Shown here one piece after another: positions 21,993-32,726 of a stretch of DNA of 64,000 bases. The translations under genes and the position numbers were made by a program. Origin of the DNA: Diplodia intermedia (Eukaryota > Ascomycota > Dothideomycetes > Botryosphaeriales > Botryosphaeriaceae); contig JAKEKT010000017.1 of NCBI GenBank assembly GCA_021495925.1, positions 310,001 to 374,000 on the forward strand, read 5' to 3'. The stretch's first letter is position 1; every line of letters begins with the position of its first letter. The notes below the pieces were generated by a model that searched no databases, was not told the origin of the DNA, and worked only from the letters and a program-made list of their open reading frames with translations.

Positions 21993-23735
21993 CTACCTGA
22001 ACGCAACCTGGGCCTTGTCCTGCAGGCAGTAGGGCACGCTGGGAGTGCGCCACTCCGGGCTCGAGGCCTCGTCGTTGTCGAAGCGGACGACGGGCTTGAG
22101 GAAGGCCAGCCGGCGGCCGGCAAACTCCGACTTGTCGAAGCGCTTGAACAGCGCGTCGTTGTCCTCGCGCAGCCGGTCGGCGAAGACGCGGGTCCAGCCG
22201 TCCCAGACGGTGAAGAGCAGGTCGAAGACGTGGTCGGACCCGTGCATCGGGCCCCATTGGAAGCGGCTCGCGCACTCCTTGACCGTCTCGGGCTGGTACA
22301 GGCCGACCTCGGGCGTGAGGGCGAAGGTGTTGACGGTGGTGAGGGCCGCGTGCACGTAGTAGCTGCCGCCCTTGACGGCGCGGTCGCGCAGCGCCTGCAT
22401 GGCGCCCACGGCGCCGATGATGCCCGTCGTCATGTCGGAGATGGGCAGCGACGGCAGCACGCACTCGCCGTCGGCCAGCCCCAGCGCGCGCCCCGTCACG
22501 TAGGCCGAGCCCGCCGCCGCGTCGGCAATCTGCTGCCAGCCGGGCCGCTCGGCGTAGTAGCCGTCGGGCCCGTAGCAGTTCTCCGACACGTACACCAGCC
22601 CCTTGTTGCGCTCCGTCGCCATCTCCAGCAGCGAGTTGAGCCCCACGCCCCACTTCTCGAGGCTCCTCTGGCGGAAGCCCTGGACGAAGACGTCGGCCGC
22701 GCCGATCAGCTCGCGCAGGTACGCCGCGTCCTCGGCCTTGCGCAGGTCGAGCCCGATGGTGCGCTTGCCCGCGTTGAGCGTCAGCTGCAGCACGTTGACG
22801 TCGATCAGGTGCGGCGGGTTGATGCGGATCACATCCGCCCCATACGAGCTCAGCACCGCTCCGATCTGCGGGCCCGCGATGATGCGCGTCATCTCCACCA
22901 CCCGCACGCCCGCCAGCGGCCGCTTGTCGGTAGGGTCGAGCGGCGGGAAAGCGACGGGCGGGGTGGGTGCTGCCTGCGTCTGCTGCTTGACGTTGACGAC
23001 CGGGTGCCGCGCGAGCGACTTGCCCATCTCGCTGTTGTTCCACGCCTCGGGCGTGAAGCAGAGGCTGCCGCAGAAGCCGTTCAGCAGGTTGTTGAACTCG
23101 AGCTCCGCCGGCGTCTTGGTGCGCAGCGTCTGCGCGATGTGCTCATACGCCTCGGCCGGGGTCTTGCAGTCGGCGTTCGGGTCGATGCCGAGCGTCTTGA
23201 GCAGCGGGATGGCCGCCAGCGAGCCGTGGAACGAGTACCACGCATCCTTCTCTTTGGTCGGGTAGATGGCCGTCGACCTGTACTTCATGGGCGTGTCGAT
23301 CCAGCCCTGCTCGAAGTCGGGCACCACGCCCCGCAGCTTCTTGCCCTTGACCAGCGACACCACGTCCTCGCCGTCGAGGAAGCACGTTGCGATGGCCGCG
23401 AACCAGAAGGCCGTGTGGGTCGTGTCAACGGTGATGTGGCGCTCCTTGGACGGCGCCCCTCTGATGGCCAGGATCTCGTCGGCAAGCACGCCGCTCATCG
23501 CGTGCAGTGCGGCCGCGACGGAGACGGCCTTGATAGGGCCGGGGAGCACGGGGTGGGCATCGCCGACGAACTTGACTTTCGAGAGCAGCTCCGGGTCCTT
23601 GGTGAATCCGGGGGTCTGGGAAACGAGGTGGTTGAAGATTCTCTGCGTGTCCTCGGGAACGGGGGTGAACTTGGTGTCGGTATGGCTGCCCGGACCGTAG
23701 ACGCCGGGAACGGTGGGATGGGAAGCTCCAGACAT
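21993..23735 (-). CDS. CaiB/BaiF-type CoA-transferase family III protein
   Basis: Single-exon protein of 580 aa. The C-terminal half (from about residue 265) carries the family III fold start LAGVRVVEMTRIIAGPQIGA, then GADVIRINPP, KRTIGLDLRK and ADVFVQGFR. The N-terminal half (ADEILAIRGAP...) looks like a degenerate second copy of the fold, as in long fungal members that span both halves of the interlocked dimer. The ATG at 23735 is chosen over in-frame non-ATG codons upstream. At the place where family III enzymes carry the acyl-forming Asp, I read RPGWQQIADAAAG, with Gln401 and an Asp only at 405. The expected role is CoA transfer or racemisation of a carboxylic acid (carnitine, bile-acid or 2-methylacyl type); substrate unknown. 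Divergent from a dehydrogenase at 24257. Confidence 0.88.
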   Translation of the reverse strand: MSGASHPTVPGVYGPGSHTDTKFTPVPEDTQRIFNHLVSQTPGFTKDPELLSKVKFVGDAHPVLPGPIKAVSVAAALHAMSGVLADEILAIRGAPSKERHITVDTTHTAFWFAAIATCFLDGEDVVSLVKGKKLRGVVPDFEQGWIDTPMKYRSTAIYPTKEKDAWYSFHGSLAAIPLLKTLGIDPNADCKTPAEAYEHIAQTLRTKTPAELEFNNLLNGFCGSLCFTPEAWNNSEMGKSLARHPVVNVKQQTQAAPTPPVAFPPLDPTDKRPLAGVRVVEMTRIIAGPQIGAVLSSYGADVIRINPPHLIDVNVLQLTLNAGKRTIGLDLRKAEDAAYLRELIGAADVFVQGFRQRSLEKWGVGLNSLLEMATERNKGLVYVSENCYGPDGYYAERPGWQQIADAAAGSAYVTGRALGLADGECVLPSLPISDMTTGIIGAVGAMQALRDRAVKGGSYYVHAALTTVNTFALTPEVGLYQPETVKECASRFQWGPMHGSDHVFDLLFTVWDGWTRVFADRLREDNDALFKRFDKSEFAGRRLAFLKPVVRFDNDEASSPEWRTPSVPYCLQDKAQVAFR

Positions 23736-24256
23736 TTTTGCGATGTGGCGAAGAGGGGGAGAAAACAAGAGGAAGTGTCAAGAGGGCTGCGGCGGGGAAG
23801 AGTGCGGTCCGAAGTTGGATTGGACGGCGTTCTTATATTCCGAGTGCCCCTTGAGGCGCCCGGTGACTTGTCCGCCCTGACGCATTCTGGAGGTGGAAGC
23901 TCACGTCACAGAATGGAGTTGTTGAAGTGTCGGCCGATCGTGCCGAGGGGCCTGCGGACGATCCAGGCACCCGAGTTTTCTGCGCAACGGTCGTGCATAC
24001 GTCGATCCTTAGATCGCCAAGAGATAACGGCCCATTTTCGGCCCTCCTGGGCAGGCGCACTGGGAAACTGATGATGCAAATGCTCTGGGGTCTCTTGCCA
24101 GCGTAGGTCGTATAAGAGAGACGTCTGAAATAGTCAGTATTTCCTCCAAACCAAAGGACACCCTTTCCTGAGCCTCGAAGCATTGCTCTTCCCAAAACAA
24201 TCACTTCTTCCCAACCCAGAGTCTTTCTCCATATTCCAAGCCATACTCTCTCGATC
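23736..24256. promoter_or_regulatory. Bidirectional promoter of the CaiB-like and dehydrogenase genes
   Basis: A 521 bp head-to-head interval with a TATA-like box on each strand: TATAAG at 23837..23832 (minus, about 100 bp from its ATG) and TATAAGA at 24111..24117 (plus, 145 bp from its ATG). The layout suggests co-expression. Confidence 0.6.
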
Positions 24257-25258
24257 ATGACAGGAGCACCTGAAATCCAAAAGGTCGCCATAATCGGCTG
24301 CGGTGCCATAGGTGCATCCTGGGCCGCCCTCTTCGCCGGCCACGGCCTGCAAGTCGCCGCCTTCGACATCAGAGCCGAAGCCGAAACCTTCGTGCGCGAG
24401 CTCGTCGCCTCCGCCGTGCCCACGCTGTCGCGGCTCGGCCAGCTCAAGGACGGCACCGACGACGACGCCTCGGCGGTCCTCTCACGCATCCACTTCACGA
24501 CCGACCTCGCAACGGCGCTGCGCGACGCCGACTTCGTGCAAGAAAACGGGCCGGAGCGGCTCGACTTCAAGCAACAGCTGTTCGCCGACATGGCCTCGCA
24601 CGTGCGGGCGGACGTCGTCATCGCCACGTCGTCGTCGGGCCTGACGTGCTCCTCGATCCAAGCCGGGCTGCCCGCCGCGACCAACCCCGCCCGCTGCGTC
24701 GTCGGCCACCCGTTCAACCCGCCGCACCTGATCCCCCTCGTCGAGGTCGTCGGCGGCGCGCAGACGTCGGATGAAACCGTCGAGTGCGCGATGGCGTTCT
24801 ACACGCGCCTCGGCAAGAAGGCGGTGCGCGTCAACCGCGAGGTCCCCGGCCACATCGCCAACCGCCTCCAGGCCGCGCTGGTCCGCGAGATCCTGCACCT
24901 CACCCAGGAGGGCGTCTGCAGCGTCGCCGACATTGACGACGCGGTGGCGTACGGCCCCGGATTGCGCTGGGGCGTCATGGGGCCGAGCGCGCTGTTGCAT
25001 CTGGGCGGCGGGCCGGGCGGCATCGAGCATCTGAGCCAGCATCTGCTGGGGCCGTTGACGGGATGGTGGGCGCGGGAGGATCCGGTGGTGGACGAGGAGC
25101 TGAGGAAGAAGTGGGTCGAGGGCACGTTGGAGGCGGTGGGGGGACGGGAGTATGGTGACTTGAGCAGGCAGAGGGACGAGGGGATTGTGGAGTTGTTGAG
25201 GACCAGGGGGGTGTGGGATGGGTATGCGGAGGGGAAGAAGGGGGAGAAGAGTGGTTGA
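24257..25258 (+). CDS. Lambda-crystallin / 3-hydroxyacyl-CoA dehydrogenase-family oxidoreductase
   Basis: Single-exon NAD(H)-dependent dehydrogenase of 333 aa, cytosolic (no targeting peptide seen). The Rossmann motif IIGCGAIGASWAALFAGHG is at residues 11-29. The family signature region includes SSSGLTCSSIQAG and HPFNPPHLIPLVEVV, and the helical C-domain begins NRLQAALVREILHL. This set fits the short lambda-crystallin group, which includes L-gulonate 3-dehydrogenase and bacterial L-carnitine 3-dehydrogenase, rather than the long fatty-acid multienzyme. Facing a CaiB-like CoA-transferase gene, a beta-hydroxy acid (carnitine-like) substrate is an attractive inference, but gulonate dehydrogenase activity is equally allowed by sequence. 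Confidence 0.9.
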   Translation: MTGAPEIQKVAIIGCGAIGASWAALFAGHGLQVAAFDIRAEAETFVRELVASAVPTLSRLGQLKDGTDDDASAVLSRIHFTTDLATALRDADFVQENGPERLDFKQQLFADMASHVRADVVIATSSSGLTCSSIQAGLPAATNPARCVVGHPFNPPHLIPLVEVVGGAQTSDETVECAMAFYTRLGKKAVRVNREVPGHIANRLQAALVREILHLTQEGVCSVADIDDAVAYGPGLRWGVMGPSALLHLGGGPGGIEHLSQHLLGPLTGWWAREDPVVDEELRKKWVEGTLEAVGGREYGDLSRQRDEGIVELLRTRGVWDGYAEGKKGEKSG

Positions 25259-26227
25259 AGGCTTGCTTGACGTTTGGAATTCACGTTTGCGATAATAGAC
25301 GGATACCTAGACATGAGAATAAAACTGCGTTGCTTTTTACAGCTTGCTTTGCGAGGGTGATGCGATATGCTTGTGATTGCGGATTGTGCGAAACGATACT
25401 CAACTTTTGTCGTGGCTCGAATTGACCATAATGATGTGAAATTTGTCTGTGAGCAAACTACATGGCACATGCTTCAGCGGGTCCGAGTGCGGTTCCGTCG
25501 GCAGAGGGACGACTGCCGACTGCCATGAGGTTCGAGGGGCGGGGGCTCCGTAGGTTTTTCGAAGAAACTTCGAGACGGGGGGAGGGAAAAAGGGTCCAGA
25601 GTATCCACGTACGTGGCAGACAATGGTTCCAGATCTGTGGATACCGACGTGCGTTGCGTCGAGATGTCCGGTCCGGTCTTCGGTGAACTCGCACGGCCGT
25701 TGCGGTAAGATGGGCTGCCTCCAAGAGGAAAGTGTCTCGGCCGATGATGGCGAGCGAGCCTTACAGCCGACCGACGGGTGAAAATCTCACTTAGAGCCGA
25801 GTGGAGTTACGGAGTGAAGGACTGTGCGGAGGAGCGACGTTGCGGAGGGTGTCGTCTGGATCGTCGATCATGGCATCACTGCGCGTAAGGCGCGCTGGGC
25901 TGGCACACGAGTGGCACAGGCGGTGGGTGTGGGCAGGGGACGAGGGTGAGGGAAGAAGGAAGAAAAAGCTTTGAAACGGCGATCGGCCCGTTCTCAAGGC
26001 GACCGGGGCCTCGGCTGAGAGCCGGAGATCTGATAGCGGAGATGGCTCTGCCCTACGCAATGCACACACCATCTTCTGCCATTCATCATGGTGTGGAACG
26101 CCTTGATCGTGACGTTGTCTGGTGGCGCGGCCGGGTTGCCTCCTGATGGGGCTCTTACATATATGCCACGGCCTGTCACCTAACCCTAGCGCAACCAAAC
26201 TTCAAGTCACACTTCCAAAAAAAGAAA
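25259..26227. other. Intergenic, no supportable gene
   Basis: About 970 bp between two plus-strand genes. Short frames only. A CATATATGCC segment near 26157 may be a weak TATA element for the gene at 26228. Confidence 0.4.
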
Positions 26228-27287
26228 ATGCCCTCCTCCACCACGCAAGACCAAAGACTATACATCCTCGACTGCGATCTCAGCCACTGGGACTCGCGGC
26301 GAGGCCGTATCGTATCGTGTCGCACCGATGGTTCCGACCAGCGAGTTCTCGTAGACGACCTGCGCGAGCTCCCCGACGGCATCGCCATCGACCACGCCCG
26401 GGGTCACCTCTACTGGACGAACATGGTAAGCCCACGACCAAAAAGAGAGAGAGAGAGAGCAACCCAAACCTTCCACCACTAACGCCGCCCCCCAGGGCAC
26501 CACCTCCTTCACCACCAACGACGGATCCATCCAGCGCTGCGACCTCGCCACCGGCGCCAACATCACCACCATCGTCCCGGCCGACGGCACGACGCGCACC
26601 CCGAAGCAGCTCGTCCTCGCGCCGCGGACGCAGAAGCTGTACTGGTGCGACCGCGAGGGCATGCGCGTCATGCGCGCCAACCTCGACGGGACCGCCGTCG
26701 AGACGCTCGTGCAGACGGGCGACCACGCCGACCACCGCAACCTCCGCGACGACGCCGCCGCCGCCGCCGACTACAAGGCGCGCTGGTGCGTCGGCGTCGC
26801 CGTCGACGAGCGCAACGGCGTGCTGTACTGGACGCAAAAGGGCCCGTCCAAGGGCGGCGCGGGCCGCATCTTCCGCGCGCCCATCGTCGACGTCCCGCGG
26901 GAGCACCCGGCCGCGCGGACGGACGTCGAGTGCCTGTTCGACGGCCTGCCCGAGCCGATCGATCTGGAGCTGGATGCGGAAAGGCAGCTGCTGTACTGGA
27001 CGGACAGGGGGGATCCGCCCACGGGGAATTCGCTGAACAGGGCGTACGTGGGGCCCGCGGCGGCGGCGACGGCGGAGGGGAAGGGGAAGAGGAGCGGGGA
27101 GAGGCAGGTTTTGGCCATCCGCTTCCACGAGACGATTGGGCTGGCGTTGGACGCGGGGAGGCGGGCGGCGTATGTCACGGATTTGGCGGGCGGCGTGTAT
27201 CGCGTGGGGCTGGAAGGCGATGGGGAGGGGAAGAAGGAGGTGTTGATACCCGAGCTCGGCGACGTGACGGGTATCGCGTTGGGTTGA
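26228..27287 (+). CDS. YWTD-repeat (LDL-receptor class B-like) beta-propeller protein
   Basis: Protein of 329 aa. Exons 26228..26425 and 26496..27287 (phase 0). Repeated blades end in LYWTN, LYWCD, LYWTQ and LYWTDRG, with DLDGT/DLPxG-like turns, the hallmark of a six-bladed YWTD propeller related to LDLR class B and SMP-30/strictosidine-synthase folds. There is no signal peptide, EGF module or membrane anchor, so it is likely an intracellular stand-alone propeller. Such single-domain proteins are common in filamentous fungi and bacteria; ligand or activity is unknown. A low-complexity insert (GKGKRSGERQ, preceded by AAAATAEGK) interrupts the last blades. Confidence 0.82.
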
Positions 27288-27656
27288 GACTGGTGCGGGA
27301 GATTAGACAAGAGTGGAAATTCGTGAATAATGTATATAATACCGAGAGCAGCGAGCGTTTGTTATGTCCCCTTCGCGACAATATCCCAAGAAATCATTTT
27401 TGACGTAGCGAAAAACACTGAAGTGTATCTCAGTAAGAGACGCTGATCTCCGCGGTTGGTGGAGATCAAGATTTGAATTTGAAAGTACCCTCAAGAGCAA
27501 CTTGCAGTGACAACATATGAAATGGAAATTGAGAACTGAAAGGTCCCCAAAGTCGTTGCGAAGCCTCTTTTTCCTCTACCTGGATGATTCTGCCTACACG
27601 TCGGAGGCAATACCGATGCGCTACGCTCTCCACTTCTGTGAGAGCGTTGAGCGCTG
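27288..27656. other. Convergent intergenic spacer
   Basis: About 370 bp between convergent genes; includes both 3' flanks. Nothing else seen. Confidence 0.4.
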
Positions 27657-29085
27657 TTAGCATTTCTTGTCCTGATTTACAATTTCCTCGACGTACTCCT
27701 TCACCAACCCTGCAACGATCTCACTCTGCTTTGCGGCTGTTGAGAAATTAGCTGTGATTAGATTGAAAATGGCTTGCGTGAGGCTTGAATGCAGTGGAGA
27801 AAAAGCAGAGAGAACGGGGGAGGGGGGAAATGAGGGAGCGTGATGATGGACAGCGGGAGTTGGCATGGTCAAATATCGTGGGATTAGCTTACTGGTGAAG
27901 AAACGGTCGGGCAGCTGCGACTTGTGGATGCCAGCAACCGGGTCCAGCCTGCCCTGACTTCGGCCCACTTCCGGCTCACCGTCGTTCTGGCTAAAAAGCA
28001 TGTACGTGGGGGAAGCCGTGGCGCAGTTCGAAACGTAGATGGCGTCATCCCAGCGGCCACTCCTCTGATCCTCCACCTGACTCCGCCAGAGGGTGCTATG
28101 AAGGAAGGTAGTGGTCAGCGACTTTGCATGATTGGGTGTGTAGTATCAGGATGCCAACGACGTATTCGGCCATTGAAGTGGGTACGCTAAGTGGGGAAAA
28201 GTGGACGCGTACAGGGCTTGATAAATACCCCATTGACTCCCCATCATCTCGTTCGTCACTTTGACGGCATCTTGGGATAGGCCGGTGGTGCTGCGTAGCA
28301 AGGTTTCGATGACTACGGACGGGACGAGGAATAGAAGCAGCCTGATGGAGTGATGCACAAATAGCGCAGAGTTGGACAACATCGTAAGCTGTTCGGCCCT
28401 ACATCAGTGACAGCACTTTAAGGAGTAGATAATTTCGGGGAGCAACGTAGTAAAGTCGCGTCTGGGTCGGGTTTGGATAGATTTCATGTGTGTTGCTCAC
28501 TGGAAGGAAAGCGCACGCCCAACCCGGAGTAATCTCCCAATGGTGTACAAGGTGCTGCTGAGGGGGACTCACGGCTGCATGGGATACAGTTCCACCAAAT
28601 GTCTTCACCGGCACAGTAGGGAAGAGGCAAACCGTCCCCGCCACCGAGAAGCGACACTCCTTCACCCGCGAGTCGTCCTGCCGCCAACGCTTGAGCAGCT
28701 CCAACGCGATGTATGCACCGGCGCAGTGGCCGACCAAAACAACCTTGGTGGGAGACTTCTTTTCTCGGTCCGCGGCCAATGTGGACACACGGCCAAGCAG
28801 TGTGGTTTCCATGTGTTCGATTTCACCAGTCATGGCTGACACAGAGGGCGATCCGTCGGCAGCGGCTCCCGCTCCTGAGAGACTGACAGCCAGGATCTCG
28901 AAGGCAGCGCTTTTGGAGGTCGATCCGCCCAGGAGTGCTGCCTGGAGGCTGGAGAGGAATCCCCGATAGTACGCAGCCGGACCTGGATTTCCGGGGATGA
29001 AGAAGATGAGGTATTGCTGCGCCTCGGAGCCCCCTCCCGAGGAGATGGCAGGTAGATGAATGACCTGCTGAAGTGGAGACGTCAT
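27657..29085 (-). CDS. Lipid-droplet-associated hydrolase (LDAH/DUF2305)-like protein
   Basis: Alpha/beta-hydrolase-fold protein of 330 aa. Model: 29085..28609, 28557..28501, 28388..28213, 28095..27893 and 27736..27657. All phases close and junctions are GT-AG; exon 2 (19 codons) is the least certain. N-terminal IFFIPGNPGPAAYYRGFL is the LDAH signature. The nucleophile elbow reads VLVGHCAGAYIAL, so Cys121 (TGC) stands where the family has Ser. Downstream come the LFPT motif, a hydrophobic segment (SIRLLLFLVPSVVIE) likely to contact the droplet surface, and an ending EIVAGLVKEYVEEIV. The known family acts on sterol or neutral lipid esters at lipid droplets. With Cys at the elbow, activity is uncertain. 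The otherwise intact five-exon frame argues against a dead gene. Confidence 0.82.
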
Positions 29086-30892
29086 GGTGAATTGAATCCG
29101 GGTGATAAGATGGGGATAGCAAAGCAAGAGGGACGGTACTGGAGACCTCTGTAGACAGTGTTCATCGACAAACCGGCTACGATTGAAGGATTGTTATAAG
29201 GCTGTTCGACTAGCGCAGCGGCCGCTGTTGCCTGACACAGCCTGATTGATAATAGGCCTCCCATATTATCGTAGCTCTCCATGGTATTCCGTATGCAGGT
29301 CAGATTGAAAACCACACAACCTGCAGAGGGCTTAGAGGATCGAGGCGTAGATGTCATGCATTTGGAGCCCAGATGCAAGTGTCATGCTCGCCATCAAGCC
29401 GTTGTTTTGGCTGATTAGGTGCTTGGTAGCCAGTCACGTTTGTTGACCATGGCTCCGGCAGGAACAGGTGGCATGTTTGGAGCAAGGAGAAATGCAGCAC
29501 GGAAACTATAAGGCGAGATCGACGCGGGTATGGCGCCGCCCTGGAGGTGCGGGCTTTTAGGTCGAGGCTTGTCGGGTGGACACCTCACCGTCTGAAGTGG
29601 CTCCACCGGATGAATTCGGTAGCCCAGCGAAATAGAGTCCAATGGAGGAAGCAGAGCAACACAAGGATGGTGACCTCGTTTGCGGTCCGAGGTAAGCACG
29701 GTCTGACCCGAGATCCGATGGTGGTTCAGCGAGTTAAGCGCCAGCGGGCTTGATTGGAGGGCAGACGCGGCAGGAAGAAAGGGAACAGATGAATGGAGAA
29801 ATGAGTGACAAAAAGGACCAGGTTTCTTGGCCGTTGTCATCGGCATCTTTCCGACATTTGGTCCACTGCTTCGATTCGGCTAATCCGAAGGCGCAATCGG
29901 AACCGCACGTCTCTCGTTCGAGCTGTGCCACGTGCTACTATTGATCCACACGGCACGCTGCTGCCGCGCCGATGCGGCCGGAGCCAGATCCGGCGGGCTG
30001 TTGAGTGGCATCGGCTGCATCAGCAAAGGGCTCACTCCAGGTTTGCTGGCAATCGGTCAACCAAAACGAGTACCACCTGCTTGGACCGCTCTAGCGGGGG
30101 GCTGGATGTCGGCGAGCGGAACGGTTATCTACATGTGCTCGGCGGAGGGCTGGCGCAGCCTCCTGTCCGGTGGTCGAGCATCCCACGCAGTGGCGACTGG
30201 ACAACGCGCAATTGAGAAATCGATGATTCGAAAGCCGTTCTGCGCGTGTGAAACCGGAGACCGGGAGTCGTCGTGCTGCACTCGCCACTGCGCAGTGCGA
30301 TCTTGCGCGTGGCCGACCCGCTGGATTGGCCGGCGTTGAGCTGTCGAGTGCGGGACTGTGGTCGATCGGCGCCGTGGATGCGTGTCAGCCAGGCTGTCAG
30401 AGATCGACAACGCGCCTGATGCTGCGTGGACACGATGCAAAGCGGCGAGGCGGCAGAGTCGCAGCCCTGCCAGGAGCACCACGCCCCACGCGAGAGATCG
30501 GCACTTGCGGCACATGGCCCTGTTCTTGTCTGGTCGCGGCCTCAGCCCCGCTCCCGACGGCAGTGAAAAGAAAAAAAGAGGCACGATTGGCCAGAGAATT
30601 GATCTTGACTCGGGATCGCGGGAATAAACGTCAAGCGAAGTCAGTGTCGGGTATGCCCGAGTACGGCGCAGCATTCCAATCACGCGGCAGATATTACCTG
30701 TGGGGACAACCGGGCAGATTATCCGCTTAACGAGGCCGGGAATATAAAACGGCAAGTGGAAATGTGACAAGACTTAGATTATTACTCCAATGCCAGCCTC
30801 TTCGCGGATGCCACGGGGAACAGTCGGCGGCAGGGACGTGGGAAGCAGACAAAGCAGACGCACCTCCGACTCCCTCTCTGATACAAGCTCAT
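29086..30892. other. Intergenic, no supportable gene
   Basis: About 1.8 kb. Overlapping frames of 60-215 codons on both strands have no features. An AATATAAAAC element at about 30739-30748 (plus) has no gene start close behind it. Confidence 0.4.
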
Positions 30893-32726
30893 CTAATCCC
30901 AGTCGCCAGCACCCAGCTCCACGGGCCTACCCATCCGCATGTCCTCCATGACATCCTCAATGTTCCACGGCTCGTAATGGTAGCCGGGCGGGTAGTTGGG
31001 CGGCACGCCGTCGATGTACTCGCTCAGCGGCACGCCCTTCTGGACGCCGCCGACGACCTTGTCGAAGTGGCTGTGCGCGTACAGCTCGGGGTCGTGGCTC
31101 CAGACCCAGGCGGGCAGCTTGGGCGCGGCGCGGCGCGGGTCCAGCTTGACCTTGCTCCAGTCCGTGTCCTGCAGCAGCTCGGCGTTGCTGAAGCCCAGCT
31201 TCTGCGCGCATGCGTTGCGCACGAAGCGCATGCGCACATGCGCCCGCACCGCGTCGGGCACGCCGTCGACGGGCGCCTGGCCTCGCGCCCCGGCCGCGTC
31301 GACGCCCAGCCGCAGACACGACGCCAGCGAGACGGCGTCCTCGATGGCCTGCGTCGCGCCGTTGCCCGAGGCGGGGAGGAAGCTGTGCGCCGCGTCGCCG
31401 ATCTGCACCACGCGCGCCAGCGGCGACACCCACGACGGCTGCGGGTTGCGCCACAGCAGCTCGAAGTTGATGATGGTCTTGGTCGGCGTGAGCGCCACCA
31501 GCTCGCGGAAGATGGGCGCCCACTTGGCCGCCCCGGGCACCTTGTCCATGCCCTCGAGCACCTCGTCCGGCTCGACCGTGTTGCTCCACGACTCCGACTC
31601 GCTGCCCGTGACCTATAGCTGCCGGTCAGTATCAACCGGAAGGGGATGCAAGGCTCGACGCACGTCATGGTTCATGATCCAGATGATGGTGTCCGGCCGG
31701 GTCAGGGTAAGGGCGTACGTTCCAGGCCTGCGGATCGCACCGCCAGTCAGCATGCATGTCTCAACGCGGTGCCGGACCCACGGCGCCATTCCACGGAGAC
31801 CACTCCGCCGGGAGGGCAGAGAGAGGGGGCTCCACGGGCAGCAGCACGTGAGGTCCAACAAGGGACGCCAACTCACCCCAACCACGTCCTCACAATGGGC
31901 TGCTTGTCCCCGCCGTTGTCGATCATCTTGAAGAACTCCTTCACCTCCTTGTTCTTGTCCAGGTGCTCGATCGGGAACGCCGCGCGCCACATGGCCCGGC
32001 CGGACGAGATGGCCTTGACCTGGCCGCCCACGATCTTCTGGCTCTTGCTGCCCACGCCGTCGGCCGCGATGACGACGTGCGCCTCGAACCGCTCGCCCTT
32101 GTCGGTCACGACGCCGGCCCGCCCCGTCTTCTCGTCCTCCCAGTACTCGAGCACGCGCTTTCCAAACTGCACCTTGACGCCCAGCTGCTCGACCTGGTGC
32201 ACGAACATCTTGTACACCAGCGGCCGCATCTGGAACGTGCCCGGCGGCGTCTTGGGGTCGAGTCCCTGCGCCTTGAGCCGCTCTGCCACCTTGAGCGGCG
32301 CGATCATCTGCTCGCCCGAGTGCTTGAACGTCTCGATCCACGCATCGTGCAGCGAGATGTCGTCGTACTCTGCCGCCAGCTCCGGCCAGTGCTTGAAGAA
32401 CTTGGTCGCCGACAGACCCATGAAGTACATGTCACCTGCGAGCACATGGTCAGCGTCGTGGAAAAGCTGGCGATTGGAGCAAGGATATGGTAGCAGTAGG
32501 GAGGGTGCCAAGTGGGTGACGCGAAAATACGTGATGTGAAAGTTTGCTTTGGACCATCAGAATCCAACTTACCGGCCGTGTTGATGGACGCATTGCGCTC
32601 GAGCACCTGCACATTGTGGCCTTTGCGGATCAGCTCGATGGAGGCCGTCAGGCCTGCGAGACCGGTGCCGATGACCAGCACGTCGAGGCCAGACGGCGGG
32701 TAGGACCCGACGGGCTTGAACTCCAT
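30893..32726 (-). CDS. Group A FAD-dependent monooxygenase (salicylate hydroxylase-like)
   Basis: Flavoprotein hydroxylase of 498 aa. Exons 32726..32573, 32435..31877, 31727..31664 and 31612..30893; phases close and the stop is TAG. The dinucleotide-binding motif VLVIGTGLAGLTASIEL starts at about residue 16. The DG motif AHVVIAADGVGSKSQ and the second FAD motif VVQIGDAAHSFLPASGNG complete a PF01494-type monooxygenase. Such enzymes use NAD(P)H and O2 to hydroxylate, decarboxylate or epoxidise aromatic rings. There is no signal peptide. It starts a group of oxidative and helper genes (P450, DUF1772, SnoaL-like, NmrA-like) and is divergent from the P450 at 34202, so a joint role in modifying an aromatic polyketide or phenolic is plausible but inferred. 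Confidence 0.92.

Noticed and set aside
22230..24071. 613-codon plus-strand frame
   Set aside because: Antisense shadow of the CaiB-like gene; high Arg/His/Ala and no domain, while the minus frame has clear family motifs.
18961..25258. RiPP (dikaritin-like) cluster suggested by the S41 peptidase
   Set aside because: No UstY/DUF3328 protein, no tyrosinase and no repeat-bearing precursor peptide in the window.
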